Positions 34,741-44,131 of a DNA stretch of 64,000 bases are shown one piece after another (within the stretch, counting starts at the first letter, position 1; every line of letters begins with the position of its first letter). The notes beneath the pieces were generated by a model. The model did no database searches and had not been told where the DNA came from. It saw nothing but the letters and a program-made list of their open reading frames with translations. Source of the stretch: Flavobacterium urumqiense (lineage in GTDB: Bacteria > Bacteroidota > Bacteroidia > Flavobacteriales > Flavobacteriaceae). The position numbers and the translations under genes were made by a program. The stretch lies in assembly GCF_900108015.1 (NCBI RefSeq), contig NZ_FNVP01000005.1:164499-228498 (forward strand), read 5' to 3'.

Positions 34741-34776
34741 AAAAAGTACAATGAAAATTTTCATTGTACTTTTTTT
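34741..34776. terminator. Bidirectional terminator after the peroxiredoxin gene
   Basis: AAAAAGTACAATGAAAA and its perfect complement TTTTCATTGTACTTTTT form a 17-base stem, with no unpaired bases between the arms. It is shared with the convergent DMT transporter gene. Confidence 0.88.
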
Positions 34777-34787
34777 ATAAGTGATAA

Positions 34788-35669
34788 TTACCCTCGATTA
34801 GTAATTAATAAACCAGTAATAATGATTCCCATACTGATAATTTGAGTGATTACAATAGCCTGACCCAGAAAAAAATAGGCTAAAATTCCACTGAATACTG
34901 GAATTAAATAATAGATTAATGCTGTTTTTGAAGTACCAATTAATCGAATCGCTTCATTCCATAAATAATAGGAAACCATTGAAGCAAATAGGCCAACATA
35001 GATCGTTACTACAATGGTTTTAGTATCTAAAATTACTTTTTTATAAAATAAATGTTCCCACAGGTAAAATGGGAAAAGGAAAATCACCCCCAATACAAAA
35101 ACACTAAATAAAAATACTTTTGGGCTTAACTCATCTGGTTTTTGCCGTACTAATATGGTGTAACAGGCAAAAAACAAACAGGCCACAAGCATCAACAAAT
35201 CCCCAATTGTAAAGTTGATATGCAATAGGGCTAGCAGAGATCCTTTGGTAATAAGAACAATAACACCCGTAATTATGGTTGCAATTCCAGCTATTTTTAA
35301 ACTGGACAGTTTCTCTTTAAAAATTATTCTAGACAATACAACTATAAATAAAGGAATCGAAATGGCGATTAATGATAAATTAATGGCGCTTGTTGTTTTT
35401 CCTGCAAAGTAAATTAGTGTATTAAAAAAAGTAATGCCCAGCAATGCGGTAAGCACAAGATACCAGATAAGTTTCTTTACTATTTTAAAATCTTCGATAG
35501 TACTTTTAAATGCAAAGGGAGCCAAAACGATACAAGCAATTGTTCAGCGCCAAAAAGCCAGTCCAATGGGAGGAATGTGCCCTTTTATACCGCTGGCAAT
35601 TACCATATTTACGGACCAAAGTAAAGTGGCTAATAAAGCAAATAATGCTCCTTTAGTTGGATTACTCAT
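34788..35669 (-). pseudogene. DMT/EamA-family transporter interrupted by a nonsense codon
   Basis: From ATG 35667-35669 the frame reads MSNPTKGALFALLATLLWSV... for 41 residues, then TGA at 35544-35546 (codon 42), and continues in the same frame to the stop at 34788. The whole frame (293 residues) matches one EamA transporter with ten helices. The break falls in ...GLAFWR(stop)TIACIVLAP; family members commonly have FWRW here, so TGG-to-TGA is the simplest cause. Translation restarted at Met 35525 would lack the first helix and a half. Probably nonfunctional. Confidence 0.82.
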
Positions 35670-35672
35670 TTA

Positions 35673-36254
35673 TTAAACTAGATTTTTTATTTTTGCATGT
35701 TGCAACAATAGGATTGTCTTGGCATCTTTTATTTCGCCAGACTCAATCATAGCATAGGCTTCGTTATAAGACATTTCTAAAACATCTATATTTTCTTCTT
35801 CATGTTGAGCTCCACCACCCTCACTGACTTTCATAGATTCATCGTATTCTCCAACAAATAAATATAAAATCTCCGTTACGGCACCTGGAGACATATACGT
35901 TTCCATGATTTTAGTGACTTTTGTAAGGCGGTATCCTGTTTCTTCTTCGGTTTCGCGAATGATGCATTGCTCCGGATGGTCTTGGTCCAAAAGTCCTGCA
36001 CAAACCTCAATCATCATTCCTGTCTGATTTCCGTTGAGATACGTTGGTAAGCGAAATTGTCTTGTCAAAATCACTTTTTTGTTGGTTGAATTGTAAAGCA
36101 GAATAGCGGCTCCATTTCCTCGGTCATAAACTTCTCTTTTTTGGGCAATCCAAGAGTCATCTTTTTTTTGATAATCAAAAGTTACTTTGTTTAAAATATA
36201 CCAATTATCAGAAAGTAATTCGGTTTTTTGTATTTTAATAGCTGGATTTTTCAT
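35673..36254 (-). CDS. nudK: Nudix hydrolase, NudK-type GDP-mannose pyrophosphatase
   Basis: 193 residues. The Nudix helix is recognisable in GLLDQDHPEQCIIRETEEET (from about residue 87), including the REtxEEtG core. The N-terminal KVTFDYQKKDDSW and YDRGNGAAILLYN segments and MSPGAVTEILYLFVGEYD are typical of NudK/ADP-ribose pyrophosphatase relatives. NudK hydrolyses GDP-mannose to GMP and mannose 1-phosphate. It is 3 bases upstream of the broken DMT transporter, in one minus-strand unit. Confidence 0.88.
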   Translation of the reverse strand: MKNPAIKIQKTELLSDNWYILNKVTFDYQKKDDSWIAQKREVYDRGNGAAILLYNSTNKKVILTRQFRLPTYLNGNQTGMMIEVCAGLLDQDHPEQCIIRETEEETGYRLTKVTKIMETYMSPGAVTEILYLFVGEYDESMKVSEGGGAQHEEENIDVLEMSYNEAYAMIESGEIKDAKTILLLQHAKIKNLV

Positions 36255-36287
36255 TGGTTGGGAAGTGATTACGTAATGATTTTTGTT

Positions 36288-36490
36288 TTAAATATAAGTG
36301 ATTACTGAAGCATTGGCTCCTGAAAGTTGAATAGGTTGTGTATGAAAATTTTTTTTTGATCCGGATGTAATATCTTTTTGAGAAGAATTATTCGGTATCG
36401 GCAGTTCGTTTTTTTGGCAAGAAAAGAGCGTATTCAAACTAATGATTATTACCGGTGAAAGTATAATAATTTTACTTTTTAAAATGAATG
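36288..36490 (-). pseudogene. Possible small lipoprotein frame without a start codon
   Basis: On the minus strand an open frame of about 67 codons encodes a hydrophobic segment ending in a lipobox (IIISLNTLFSCQK), then a short Ser/Asn-rich tail ending ASVITYI at TAA 36288-36290. No ATG, GTG or TTG lies before the hydrophobic part; a stop codon is just upstream. A duplicated 12-mer TTACATTCATTT sits at the 5' end. It may be a remnant or use a rare start. The remaining part of 36255-36579 holds the purA terminator. Confidence 0.35.
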
Positions 36491-36536
36491 TAATTTGGAT
36501 TCAGTTATTTTCAAATGAATGTAAAAGTATGCTTTT

Positions 36537-36571
36537 TTTTAAAAAAAAACGCTCTGAATTTTCAGAGCGTT
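36537..36571 (-). terminator. purA terminator
   Basis: On the minus strand AACGCTCTGAA pairs with TTCAGAGCGTT, followed by a run of nine or more T, starting 9 bases after the purA stop. Confidence 0.9.
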
Positions 36572-36579
36572 AAGTGATA

Positions 36580-37851
36580 TTATTTTAGAATAGTTTGCTT
36601 TCTATCTGGTCCTACAGAGACAATTTTGATAGGAACTTCAACTTCTTTTTCAATAAATTCGATATACTCTTTCAATTCAATTGGTAACTCATCGTAAGTC
36701 GTCATACCAGTCAAATCAGCTTGCCATCCTTTGAAATCCTGATAAACCGGAGTTACATTTTCCGGCTCTATGTTGTAAGGAAAATGAGATATTTTTTTCC
36801 CTTTATAATTATATTCTGTACATACTTTTAAGGTTTCAAATCCAGAAAGAACGTCACCTTTCATCATCATTAATTGTGTAACACCATTAACTTGAACCGC
36901 ATATTTAAGGGCAACTAAATCTAACCAGCCGCAACGTCTTTGTCTTCCTGTAACCGAGCCAAATTCATTTCCTACACGTGCCATAGTTGCACCATCTTCG
37001 TCAAAAAGTTCTGTTGGAAATGGCCCGCTTCCTACACGGGTTACATACGCTTTGAAAATTCCGTAGACTTCTTTTATTTTATTAGGAGCAATTCCTAAAC
37101 CGGTACAAGCACCAGCAGCAGTTGTGTTTGATGAAGTTACAAAGGGATAAGTTCCAAAATCAACATCCAATAATGAACCTTGAGCTCCTTCACATAATAT
37201 TGATTTACCTGCTTTTTGAGCTTGGTTTAAATATTCTTCGCTATCAATAAAATCTAATTTTTTTAATTCTTCAATAGATTCAAAAAATTCTTTTTCCAGT
37301 TCTTCTAAATTGTATTGGATAGCAACATCATAGAATTTAATCATGGCTTCATGCTTATCAGCCAAAGCTCTGTAACGCTCTTTGAAATCTTCTAATTCAA
37401 TATCTCCTACACGAATTCCGTTTCTTCCGGTTTTGTCCATATAAGTTGGACCAATACCTTTTAGTGTAGAACCAATTTTTGCTTTTCCTTTAGACGCTTC
37501 AGAAGCTGCATCTAACAAGCGGTGTGTAGGTAAAATTAAATGAGCCTTTCTTGAAATGATTAATTTGTTTTTTATGTCTAAATTAAATTTCTCCAGACCT
37601 TCAATTTCTTTCTGAAAAACTACAGGATCTATTACAACTCCATTTCCAATAATATTAATGGCAGTTTTATGAAAAATACCTGATGGAATGGTTCTAAGAA
37701 CATGTTTTATTCCGTCAAATTCCAAAGTATGTCCTGCGTTAGGTCCGCCTTGAAAACGAGCAATAATATCATAATTTGAGGTAAGAACATCAACAATTTT
37801 TCCTTTTCCTTCATCTCCCCATTGTAATCCTAGTAATAAATCTACCGTCAT
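36580..37851 (-). CDS. purA: Adenylosuccinate synthetase
   Basis: 423 residues, full length. The GTP/IMP site GLQWGDEGKGKIVD (8-21), the GPNAGHT motif (36-42), the substrate loops GIGPTYMDKTGR and GRQRRCGWLD are all present. It makes adenylosuccinate from IMP, aspartate and GTP, the first committed step to AMP. It follows fur and spoT on the minus strand (45 and about 155 bases apart). Confidence 0.98.
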   Translation of the reverse strand: MTVDLLLGLQWGDEGKGKIVDVLTSNYDIIARFQGGPNAGHTLEFDGIKHVLRTIPSGIFHKTAINIIGNGVVIDPVVFQKEIEGLEKFNLDIKNKLIISRKAHLILPTHRLLDAASEASKGKAKIGSTLKGIGPTYMDKTGRNGIRVGDIELEDFKERYRALADKHEAMIKFYDVAIQYNLEELEKEFFESIEELKKLDFIDSEEYLNQAQKAGKSILCEGAQGSLLDVDFGTYPFVTSSNTTAAGACTGLGIAPNKIKEVYGIFKAYVTRVGSGPFPTELFDEDGATMARVGNEFGSVTGRQRRCGWLDLVALKYAVQVNGVTQLMMMKGDVLSGFETLKVCTEYNYKGKKISHFPYNIEPENVTPVYQDFKGWQADLTGMTTYDELPIELKEYIEFIEKEVEVPIKIVSVGPDRKQTILK

Positions 37852-37896
37852 TCTGTATGTTATTTGTAGTTAATTTTTTAAATCGAAGACAACTAG

Positions 37897-38376
37897 TTAG
37901 TTATCCAAATTGTCTTTTTTTCTTTTTATTCCGTATAAATATAAGGAATGATTGGTAATCTCTATATCGAATATTTCTTCGATTGTTTTCTTAATACTTT
38001 GAATTCTTGGGTCACAAAATTCGATAACCTCACCAGTATCAGTCATGATAATGTGATCGTGTTGCTTATCAAAATATGATTTTTCGTAATGTGCCTGATT
38101 TTGTCCAAATTGGTGTTTACGCACTAAAGCACAATCTAATAGTAATTCAATTGTATTATAAAGCGTAGCCCTGCTGACACGATAGTTTTTGTTTTTCATT
38201 TTGATATACAGATTTTCTACATCAAAATGTTCTTCGCTATCGTAAATTTCCTGAAGGATAGCGTAACGTTCAGGAGTTTTGCGATGTCCTTTGTTTTCAA
38301 GATACATTGTAAAAACATTTTTTACAATTTCTTGGTTTTTGTTATTATCAGTGGAAATGAGTGTCATATCTGGCAA
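37897..38376 (-). CDS. Fur-family metal/peroxide regulator
   Basis: 159 residues. A winged-helix N-terminal domain ([26 protein letters not shown]; recognition helix [14 protein letters not shown]) is followed by the metal-binding [20 protein letters not shown] segment. The usual structural CxxC zinc pairs are absent, as in many Bacteroidota Fur proteins. Whether it senses iron, zinc or peroxide cannot be told from the sequence. Lies between spoT and purA. Confidence 0.92.
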   Translation of the reverse strand: MPDMTLISTDNNKNQEIVKNVFTMYLENKGHRKTPERYAILQEIYDSEEHFDVENLYIKMKNKNYRVSRATLYNTIELLLDCALVRKHQFGQNQAHYEKSYFDKQHDHIIMTDTGEVIEFCDPRIQSIKKTIEEIFDIEITNHSLYLYGIKRKKDNLDN

Positions 38377-38531
38377 AGATAAATTTTTATTTTTTAAAGT
38401 TTAGTGTTTAAAGTTGAAAAATCAAATACTTTAAAAATGATTTGAATTGTCTTTTCTGTTAAATTTTGATTTGTTTTATCGATAATGAAAGAATAGTAAT
38501 CAAACATTAAAAACTTTAAAGCTATACGCTG

Positions 38532-40757
38532 TTATGTTTTATACTCCCTTGTTACTTTATCGATTCCGTCAATCTTTTTGATATTGTTGATCATCTTTTT
38601 CAAAATGGTATTGTTTTGAACGATAACAGTCACTTGGCCATGAAAGATTCCGGCATCAGTGTTCAAAGAAATGCTCTGGATATTTACGTGCATATTATTT
38701 GAAATCACCTTTGTTAACTGGTTAGTTAGCCCCAATATATCCATTCCGGTTATGTTTATTATTGCTTTAAATTCTTCCTGTGAAGAGTCAATCCATTTAG
38801 CGGTCAATATTCGATACGCATAATTAGACTGCATCCCAATCGCATTTGGACAATCTTTTTTGTGTATTTTAATCCCTTCGTTTATTGTTACAAAACCAAA
38901 AACGTCATCACCCGGAATTGGATTACAACAAGGAGATAATTTATAATCTAATTTGTCATGGTCTTTACCAAAAACAAGCATATCATAATTGCTGCTTATT
39001 ATTGGTTTGTGAATATCCTCATCGGCTGTGCTACTTGTAGAACGTTTTATTTTACTTTTGAAAAAATTTATAAAAGTGTTGCTTTTTTGCGCAGCGTAAT
39101 CTTTAAGTTGCTGGTTTTCAATAGCGCCAATTCCTACTCGGTAAAATAAATCTAAACTCGTTTTTAATTTAAAAAAATTAACTAATTCATTGACGACAGA
39201 TTCACTCAAAGTTATTTTTAAATGTTTTAATTTTCGAGTCAACAGTTCTTTTCCTTCTTCGCCAATTTTCTTGGTATTTTCGTTTAAAACGTTTTTTATT
39301 TTTGTTTTGGCTCTTGACGTGGTCACATAATCGAGCCAGTTGATTGTGGGTTTTTGATGTTGTGAAGTAATTACTTCAACTTGATCACCACTTTTTAAAA
39401 CATGGTTTAAAGGAACTAATTTTCCATTGACGCGCGTTCCTCGAGTGCGAATTCCTATTTCGGAATGAATACTGAAAGCAAAATCGAGTGATGTGGCACC
39501 TTTGGGCAATGATTTAATTTCTCCTTTTGGGGTAAATACAAATATTTCCTTAGAATATAAATTCATTTTAAAATCTTCCACAAAATCTACGGCGTTAGTC
39601 TCCGAATTTTCTAAGGCTTCTTTTAGTAAATTAAGCCATACATCCAAACCACTTTCTTCAGTAGCTCCATTTTTATATTTGTAATGCGCTGCATACCCTT
39701 TTTCTGCAATTTCATCCATACGCTCACTTCGTACCTGCACTTCAACCCAGCGTCCTTTAGGCCCCATTACCGTAATATGTAACGCTTCATATCCAGTAGA
39801 TTTTGGAGATGAAATCCAATCTCGTAATCGACTGGGACTGGGTCTGTAATGATCCGTTACCATAGAATATATTTTCCAAGCCAGAAACTTTTCATCATTC
39901 GGATTACTTGATTTGTAAACGATACGAAGTGCAAATTTATCATAGACTTCATCAAAGCTTACGTTTTGGGCTTGCATTTTTCTTCGAATCGAATAGATGG
40001 ATTTAGGGCGTCCTTTTATAGCATAATCAATTCCTTCAGCATCCATTGATTCTTTAATTACGTCCGAAATATCTTTGATGTAGGCATCCTGTTCTTCTTT
40101 GGTTTCTTTTATTTTACTTACAATTTCATTGTATATCGTTGGTTCCGTATATTTTAAACCTAAATCTTCCAATTTTGTTTTAATATTGTATAAACCCAAT
40201 CGATGCGCAAGTGGTGCATAAATGTATAAAGTTTCTGATGCAATTTTGGTCTGTTTGTCTTCTTGCATCGAATCCATTGTTTGCATATTGTGCAAACGAT
40301 CGGCTAATTTTATAAGAATTACTCGTACATCATCATTAAGGGTCAATATCATTTTACGGAAATTCTCGGCTTGTAATGACGCATTCAAATCTCTCTGAAC
40401 CAAGGATATTTTAGTCAAACCTTCAACTAGTTGTGCGATTTTTGGATTAAACAAACGTTCAATATCTTGCACTGTCATTAGCGTATCCTCGACAACATCG
40501 TGTAACAATGCGGCCGCAATAGAGGTAGCTCCTAACCCAATTTCTGATGCTACAATTTTTGCAACAGCAATAGGATGAAAGATATACGCTTCACCAGATT
40601 TTCTTCGTTGATCTTTATGGGCATCTACTGAAACATCAAAAGCCTTACGGATCAGTTTTTTATCTTCATCACTTAAAGTTTGATAACTAATCCGAAGTAA
40701 CTCTTTATATTCTTGAGCAATCGCTTTATTTTCTTTTTCTAAATCTATTTCTATCAT
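38532..40757 (-). CDS. spoT: Bifunctional (p)ppGpp synthetase/hydrolase SpoT/Rel
   Basis: 741 residues with the full long-RSH layout. The HD hydrolase domain has HPIAVAK and the HD pair at 86-87 (LLHDVVEDT). The synthetase domain (about 225-360) has KGRPKSIYSIRRKM and YEALHITVMGPKGRWVEVQVR. A TGS domain (about 400-460), a Zn-finger-like region (CCNPIPGDD) and a C-terminal ACT domain follow. It makes and degrades the starvation alarmone. It is the only RSH gene in the window; purA, a known target of ppGpp in bacteria, lies downstream. Confidence 0.96.
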   Translation of the reverse strand: MIEIDLEKENKAIAQEYKELLRISYQTLSDEDKKLIRKAFDVSVDAHKDQRRKSGEAYIFHPIAVAKIVASEIGLGATSIAAALLHDVVEDTLMTVQDIERLFNPKIAQLVEGLTKISLVQRDLNASLQAENFRKMILTLNDDVRVILIKLADRLHNMQTMDSMQEDKQTKIASETLYIYAPLAHRLGLYNIKTKLEDLGLKYTEPTIYNEIVSKIKETKEEQDAYIKDISDVIKESMDAEGIDYAIKGRPKSIYSIRRKMQAQNVSFDEVYDKFALRIVYKSSNPNDEKFLAWKIYSMVTDHYRPSPSRLRDWISSPKSTGYEALHITVMGPKGRWVEVQVRSERMDEIAEKGYAAHYKYKNGATEESGLDVWLNLLKEALENSETNAVDFVEDFKMNLYSKEIFVFTPKGEIKSLPKGATSLDFAFSIHSEIGIRTRGTRVNGKLVPLNHVLKSGDQVEVITSQHQKPTINWLDYVTTSRAKTKIKNVLNENTKKIGEEGKELLTRKLKHLKITLSESVVNELVNFFKLKTSLDLFYRVGIGAIENQQLKDYAAQKSNTFINFFKSKIKRSTSSTADEDIHKPIISSNYDMLVFGKDHDKLDYKLSPCCNPIPGDDVFGFVTINEGIKIHKKDCPNAIGMQSNYAYRILTAKWIDSSQEEFKAIINITGMDILGLTNQLTKVISNNMHVNIQSISLNTDAGIFHGQVTVIVQNNTILKKMINNIKKIDGIDKVTREYKT

Positions 40758-40834
40758 AACGGCATGGGTTCAATTTTTAAAAATAAATATAAGTTAGGAG
40801 ATATACAAGGATTATTTGTTTTTTGATTTAATGT

Positions 40835-42415
40835 TTAATTACCGGAAACAGTATTTTCAGGCATACTATTTTCTGCTCTTTTGAAGTCCAAATCCTGAAA
40901 ATCATAACTAAAATCGGTCAACTCGGAGATTGGTTTCATTTTTATACCAATTGCTTTGCCAGATGGATCAAATTCAAAAAATAAATGGGCATCAGCATGA
41001 AAATAGGCATTGTTCCATTTCACCACATAATTGTCTTTTTTATAGAAAAAAACTTCTCCGGTAAGCTGAGGGGAACGTTTTGATGCAAAATATAATTTGC
41101 CTTTCTTTTCTGAAATGATGATTTCGCCAAACCAATTGTCCTTGAAAGTTCCCTTAAGCGTATTGAAATCTATTTTGATTTTATCTGTTTTATTTTTTGC
41201 GACAGCAGCCCAAACTTCATCGGTAACTTTATCAGCAGTCTCTTCGTTTGCTTTTAATTTATTACTATAAATAGTTACATAATCCTCAGACTTAATTCCC
41301 AAATAACTATCTTTTATTGTATTGGTAATAGCATTAAACGCTGCTCCGGATTGCTGGTTTGTCAATACGATTATACCTAATTGCAACTCCGGTATCAAGG
41401 TCACTTGAGTAACAATTCCTTCTAACCCACCAGTATGTGTTACTTGTTTAAATCCTTTTACATCACTCAAAAACCAACCTAAACCATAACCGCTAAAATG
41501 GGTATTATAAGGTGCTCTGGTAGTTACCGGAATTATAGTTTGCATTTGCCACATTTGATTGTGTTCTTTCTCAGAGAATAATTGCTTATTTTCAGTGCCG
41601 TATTTTCCGATATTCATTTGCATGATGGTCCATTTGCTTAAGTCATTAACACTGGAGTAAATTCCCGCGGCCGCATCAAATAGTTGATTTTGATACCGTT
41701 TGATTACTTTTAGTTTTCCATCTATAGGAACGTGAGGAGCAATTATATTGGTACTGTCTTTCAATCGCAAAAAGGAAGCGGCGCTATTATTCATTTCTAA
41801 TGGTTTCATAATTCGCTTTTCAATAAAATCACACCAGCTTTGACCACTTACTTTAGCAATAACTTCTCCGGCAACAATATATAATAAGTTATCATAATCA
41901 TATTTGGTTCTAAAAGCCGAAACCGGTTTCAAATATTGCAAATTCTGCACAATATCTTGTGCTGTAAAATTACTTCCGTCGGGCCAAATCATTAAATCCC
42001 CTGCTCCAAGACCGAGTCCGCTTCTATGTGTCAATAAATCCCGAATGGTGAATTCTTGGGTTACATAATCATTGTACATTCTGAAATTTGGAAGGTATTT
42101 GATAACTTTATCATCCCATTTTATTTTGCCTTCATCCACTAACATTGCTATTGCAGCACTTGTAAAAGCTTTGCTATTGGATGCAATTCCAAAAAGGGTA
42201 TTCGCATCGACTTTTTCTTTTGTCTGAATTGATTTTACGCCATATCCTTGCGCGTGAATTATTTTTCCATCTTTTACAATGGCAACTGCAATTCCCGGAA
42301 CATTGAATGCGGTTAAGGTTCGCTTCACTAATTCGTCAACTTGGGATGAACTGATTTGGGAGAAAGAAAGAGTGGTCGAAATTAATGCTATCGCAACGAA
42401 TAATTTATTTTTCAT
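40835..42415 (-). CDS. Exported serine hydrolase, class C beta-lactamase fold
   Basis: 526 residues with a signal peptide (LFVAIALISTTLSFSQ). The catalytic SxxK is S79-NS-K82 (ASNSKAFTS), the second motif is Y-x-N (YDNLLY), and the third is HTGG. The C-terminal DUF3471-like domain (about 400-526) is common in Bacteroidota esterase/peptidase relatives. More likely an esterase or D-aminopeptidase than a true resistance enzyme; substrate unknown. Confidence 0.9.
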   Translation of the reverse strand: MKNKLFVAIALISTTLSFSQISSSQVDELVKRTLTAFNVPGIAVAIVKDGKIIHAQGYGVKSIQTKEKVDANTLFGIASNSKAFTSAAIAMLVDEGKIKWDDKVIKYLPNFRMYNDYVTQEFTIRDLLTHRSGLGLGAGDLMIWPDGSNFTAQDIVQNLQYLKPVSAFRTKYDYDNLLYIVAGEVIAKVSGQSWCDFIEKRIMKPLEMNNSAASFLRLKDSTNIIAPHVPIDGKLKVIKRYQNQLFDAAAGIYSSVNDLSKWTIMQMNIGKYGTENKQLFSEKEHNQMWQMQTIIPVTTRAPYNTHFSGYGLGWFLSDVKGFKQVTHTGGLEGIVTQVTLIPELQLGIIVLTNQQSGAAFNAITNTIKDSYLGIKSEDYVTIYSNKLKANEETADKVTDEVWAAVAKNKTDKIKIDFNTLKGTFKDNWFGEIIISEKKGKLYFASKRSPQLTGEVFFYKKDNYVVKWNNAYFHADAHLFFEFDPSGKAIGIKMKPISELTDFSYDFQDLDFKRAENSMPENTVSGN

Positions 42416-42567
42416 AGTTTTTTATTTAATAAACTTTGTTTTTTCAAGATGAGGTTTCGTTCTAACCGGCTGAAGAAATGACGAAATCAGTCGAAAATTG
42501 TAAATCTTTAATATTTTTTTGTTTTTTTAAATCTGTAATCAAAAATCGTTAATCTGCAATCAGAAAT

Positions 42568-43353
42568 CTAAAACCCTCTTTGTCTTTTGGCTTCAAAAAT
42601 CAAAATTGCTGCTGCAACTGAAACATTCATAGAATCGATTTCGCCTTGCATTGGAATAATAATATTTTGGGTCGCTTCTTTCCGCCATTCTTCTGTCAAG
42701 CCAGTTGCTTCCGTACCCACGACCAGAGCGGTTGGCGTAGTGTAATCTTGCGTATGGTATGAGGTTGAATTTTGTAAAGTTGCACAATAAAAATTGATTT
42801 TTCTTTCTTTCAAAAAAGCAATAATTTCCGAAGTTGTCCCCGTAGCAATTTGGTTAGTGAACAAACAACCTACGCTGGAACGCACAATATTTGGATTGTA
42901 TAAATCGCTTTTTGGGTTGGCAATAATCACGGCATCTAAATTGGCTGCATCTGCGGTGCGTAATAAAGCACCTATATTTCCTGGTTTTTCGGGAGCTTCA
43001 GCAACAAGAATCAAAGGATTTTCAGATAATTCCAAATCCGACAATTCCAGTGATTTGGTTTTGGCTACAGCCAAAATACCTTCGGTAGTATCCCGATAGG
43101 CTAATTTTTGAAAAACATCTTTGTTAATCTCAATTAACTCGGTATTGAAAGATAATTTTCGGGCTTCGGTTTCGGAACAAATTTCAGGCAAAAACAATAG
43201 CGTTTCTATTTGATAACCCCCTTTTATGGCGATTGAAATTTCCCGTTTTCCTTCTATTAAAAATGTTCCGGATTGTTTGCGTGCCTTTGCTTTTTCCTGC
43301 AATAATACTAAAGATTTGATGTATGGGTTTTGTATCGAAGTGATTTGTTTCAA
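42568..43353 (-). CDS. SpoU-family RNA 2'-O-methyltransferase
   Basis: 261 residues. An N-terminal substrate-binding domain (KQSGTFLIEGKREI) is followed by the SPOUT domain with motif 1 APEKPGNIGALLRTADAANL, motif 2 LVVGTEATGLTEEW, and motif 3 IIPMQGEIDSMNVSVAAAI. It uses SAM bound in a trefoil knot to methylate rRNA or tRNA; RlmB/TrmH-like members act on 23S rRNA G2251 or tRNA G18, and the exact target is not decided here. Confidence 0.93.
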   Translation of the reverse strand: MKQITSIQNPYIKSLVLLQEKAKARKQSGTFLIEGKREISIAIKGGYQIETLLFLPEICSETEARKLSFNTELIEINKDVFQKLAYRDTTEGILAVAKTKSLELSDLELSENPLILVAEAPEKPGNIGALLRTADAANLDAVIIANPKSDLYNPNIVRSSVGCLFTNQIATGTTSEIIAFLKERKINFYCATLQNSTSYHTQDYTTPTALVVGTEATGLTEEWRKEATQNIIIPMQGEIDSMNVSVAAAILIFEAKRQRGF

Positions 43354-43493
43354 TGGAAATGATGCTAAGTTATTATGGTGCTAAGTTACCACCTTTTTTT
43401 AAATTCTATAATGGAATAGTTTACCTATCAGAAATGCGGTTTTTAAGGAGTATTTTCTTTAAATTTGTAAAAATCCATAATCTTATATTTTAA

Positions 43494-44096
43494 ATGTTTC
43501 ACCTATTAGATATCATCGGTACGATGGCATTTGCCATGTCTGGCGCATTGACGGCCATGAATAAAAAGCTGGATCCTTTTGGGGTTTTTATAATTGCTTT
43601 TGTAACCGCTGTGGGTGGAGGAACTTTGCGTGACATCATGATTGGTAGAACGCCGGTGGGGTGGATGCGGGATTTGAATTATGTTTATGTAATCGCGATT
43701 GGATTTATTTTGGCCATACTTTTTAGAAAAAAATTCTACAAATTACGAACTTCCTTATTTTTATTTGACACGATTGGATTGGGTGTTTTTACATTAATAG
43801 GTCTTGAAAAAGGCATAAGTGTTGGTCTTCATCCTGTTATTTGTATAGCATTAGGAACCATGACAGCTTGTTTTGGCGGTGTAATCCGAGATATTTTGTG
43901 TACTGAGATTCCTGTCATTTTCAGAAGAGAGATTTATGCCACGATTTGTATTTTGGGTGGAATTGTCTTTTTTCTGCTTCGAAAATTGGATTTAGACAAT
44001 GATGTTTTATACTTGACAACCTCTTTGGTTATAATCTCAGTTCGTCTGATGGCCGTGAAATTCAAATGGTATTTACCCACTTTAGAACATAAATAA
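43494..44096 (+). CDS. TRIC-like cation channel family protein (UPF0126/YicG)
   Basis: 200 residues, about seven helices in two three-helix repeats. The repeat motifs are AMSGALTAMNKKLDPFGVFIIAFVTAVGGGTLRDIMIG and the later FGGVIRDILCTEIPVIFR. Bacterial relatives form trimeric potassium-selective channels; older annotations link the family to glycine uptake. It is upstream of the polysaccharide genes on the same strand (35 bases from the next). Confidence 0.92.
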   Translation: MFHLLDIIGTMAFAMSGALTAMNKKLDPFGVFIIAFVTAVGGGTLRDIMIGRTPVGWMRDLNYVYVIAIGFILAILFRKKFYKLRTSLFLFDTIGLGVFTLIGLEKGISVGLHPVICIALGTMTACFGGVIRDILCTEIPVIFRREIYATICILGGIVFFLLRKLDLDNDVLYLTTSLVIISVRLMAVKFKWYLPTLEHK

Positions 44097-44131
44097 AAAA
44101 TGATTACTTTCACAAAGTCTAAAATTAAATA

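Noticed and set aside
35544..35546. TGA as recoded amino acid (selenocysteine or tryptophan) in the DMT transporter
   Set aside because: No selenocysteine hairpin is seen, and Flavobacteria use TGA as stop; other genes in the window use TGG for Trp normally.
41000..42415. Beta-lactam resistance gene
   Set aside because: SxxK/YxN/HxG motifs are shared with esterases and peptidases; the DUF3471-like tail argues for a housekeeping hydrolase.
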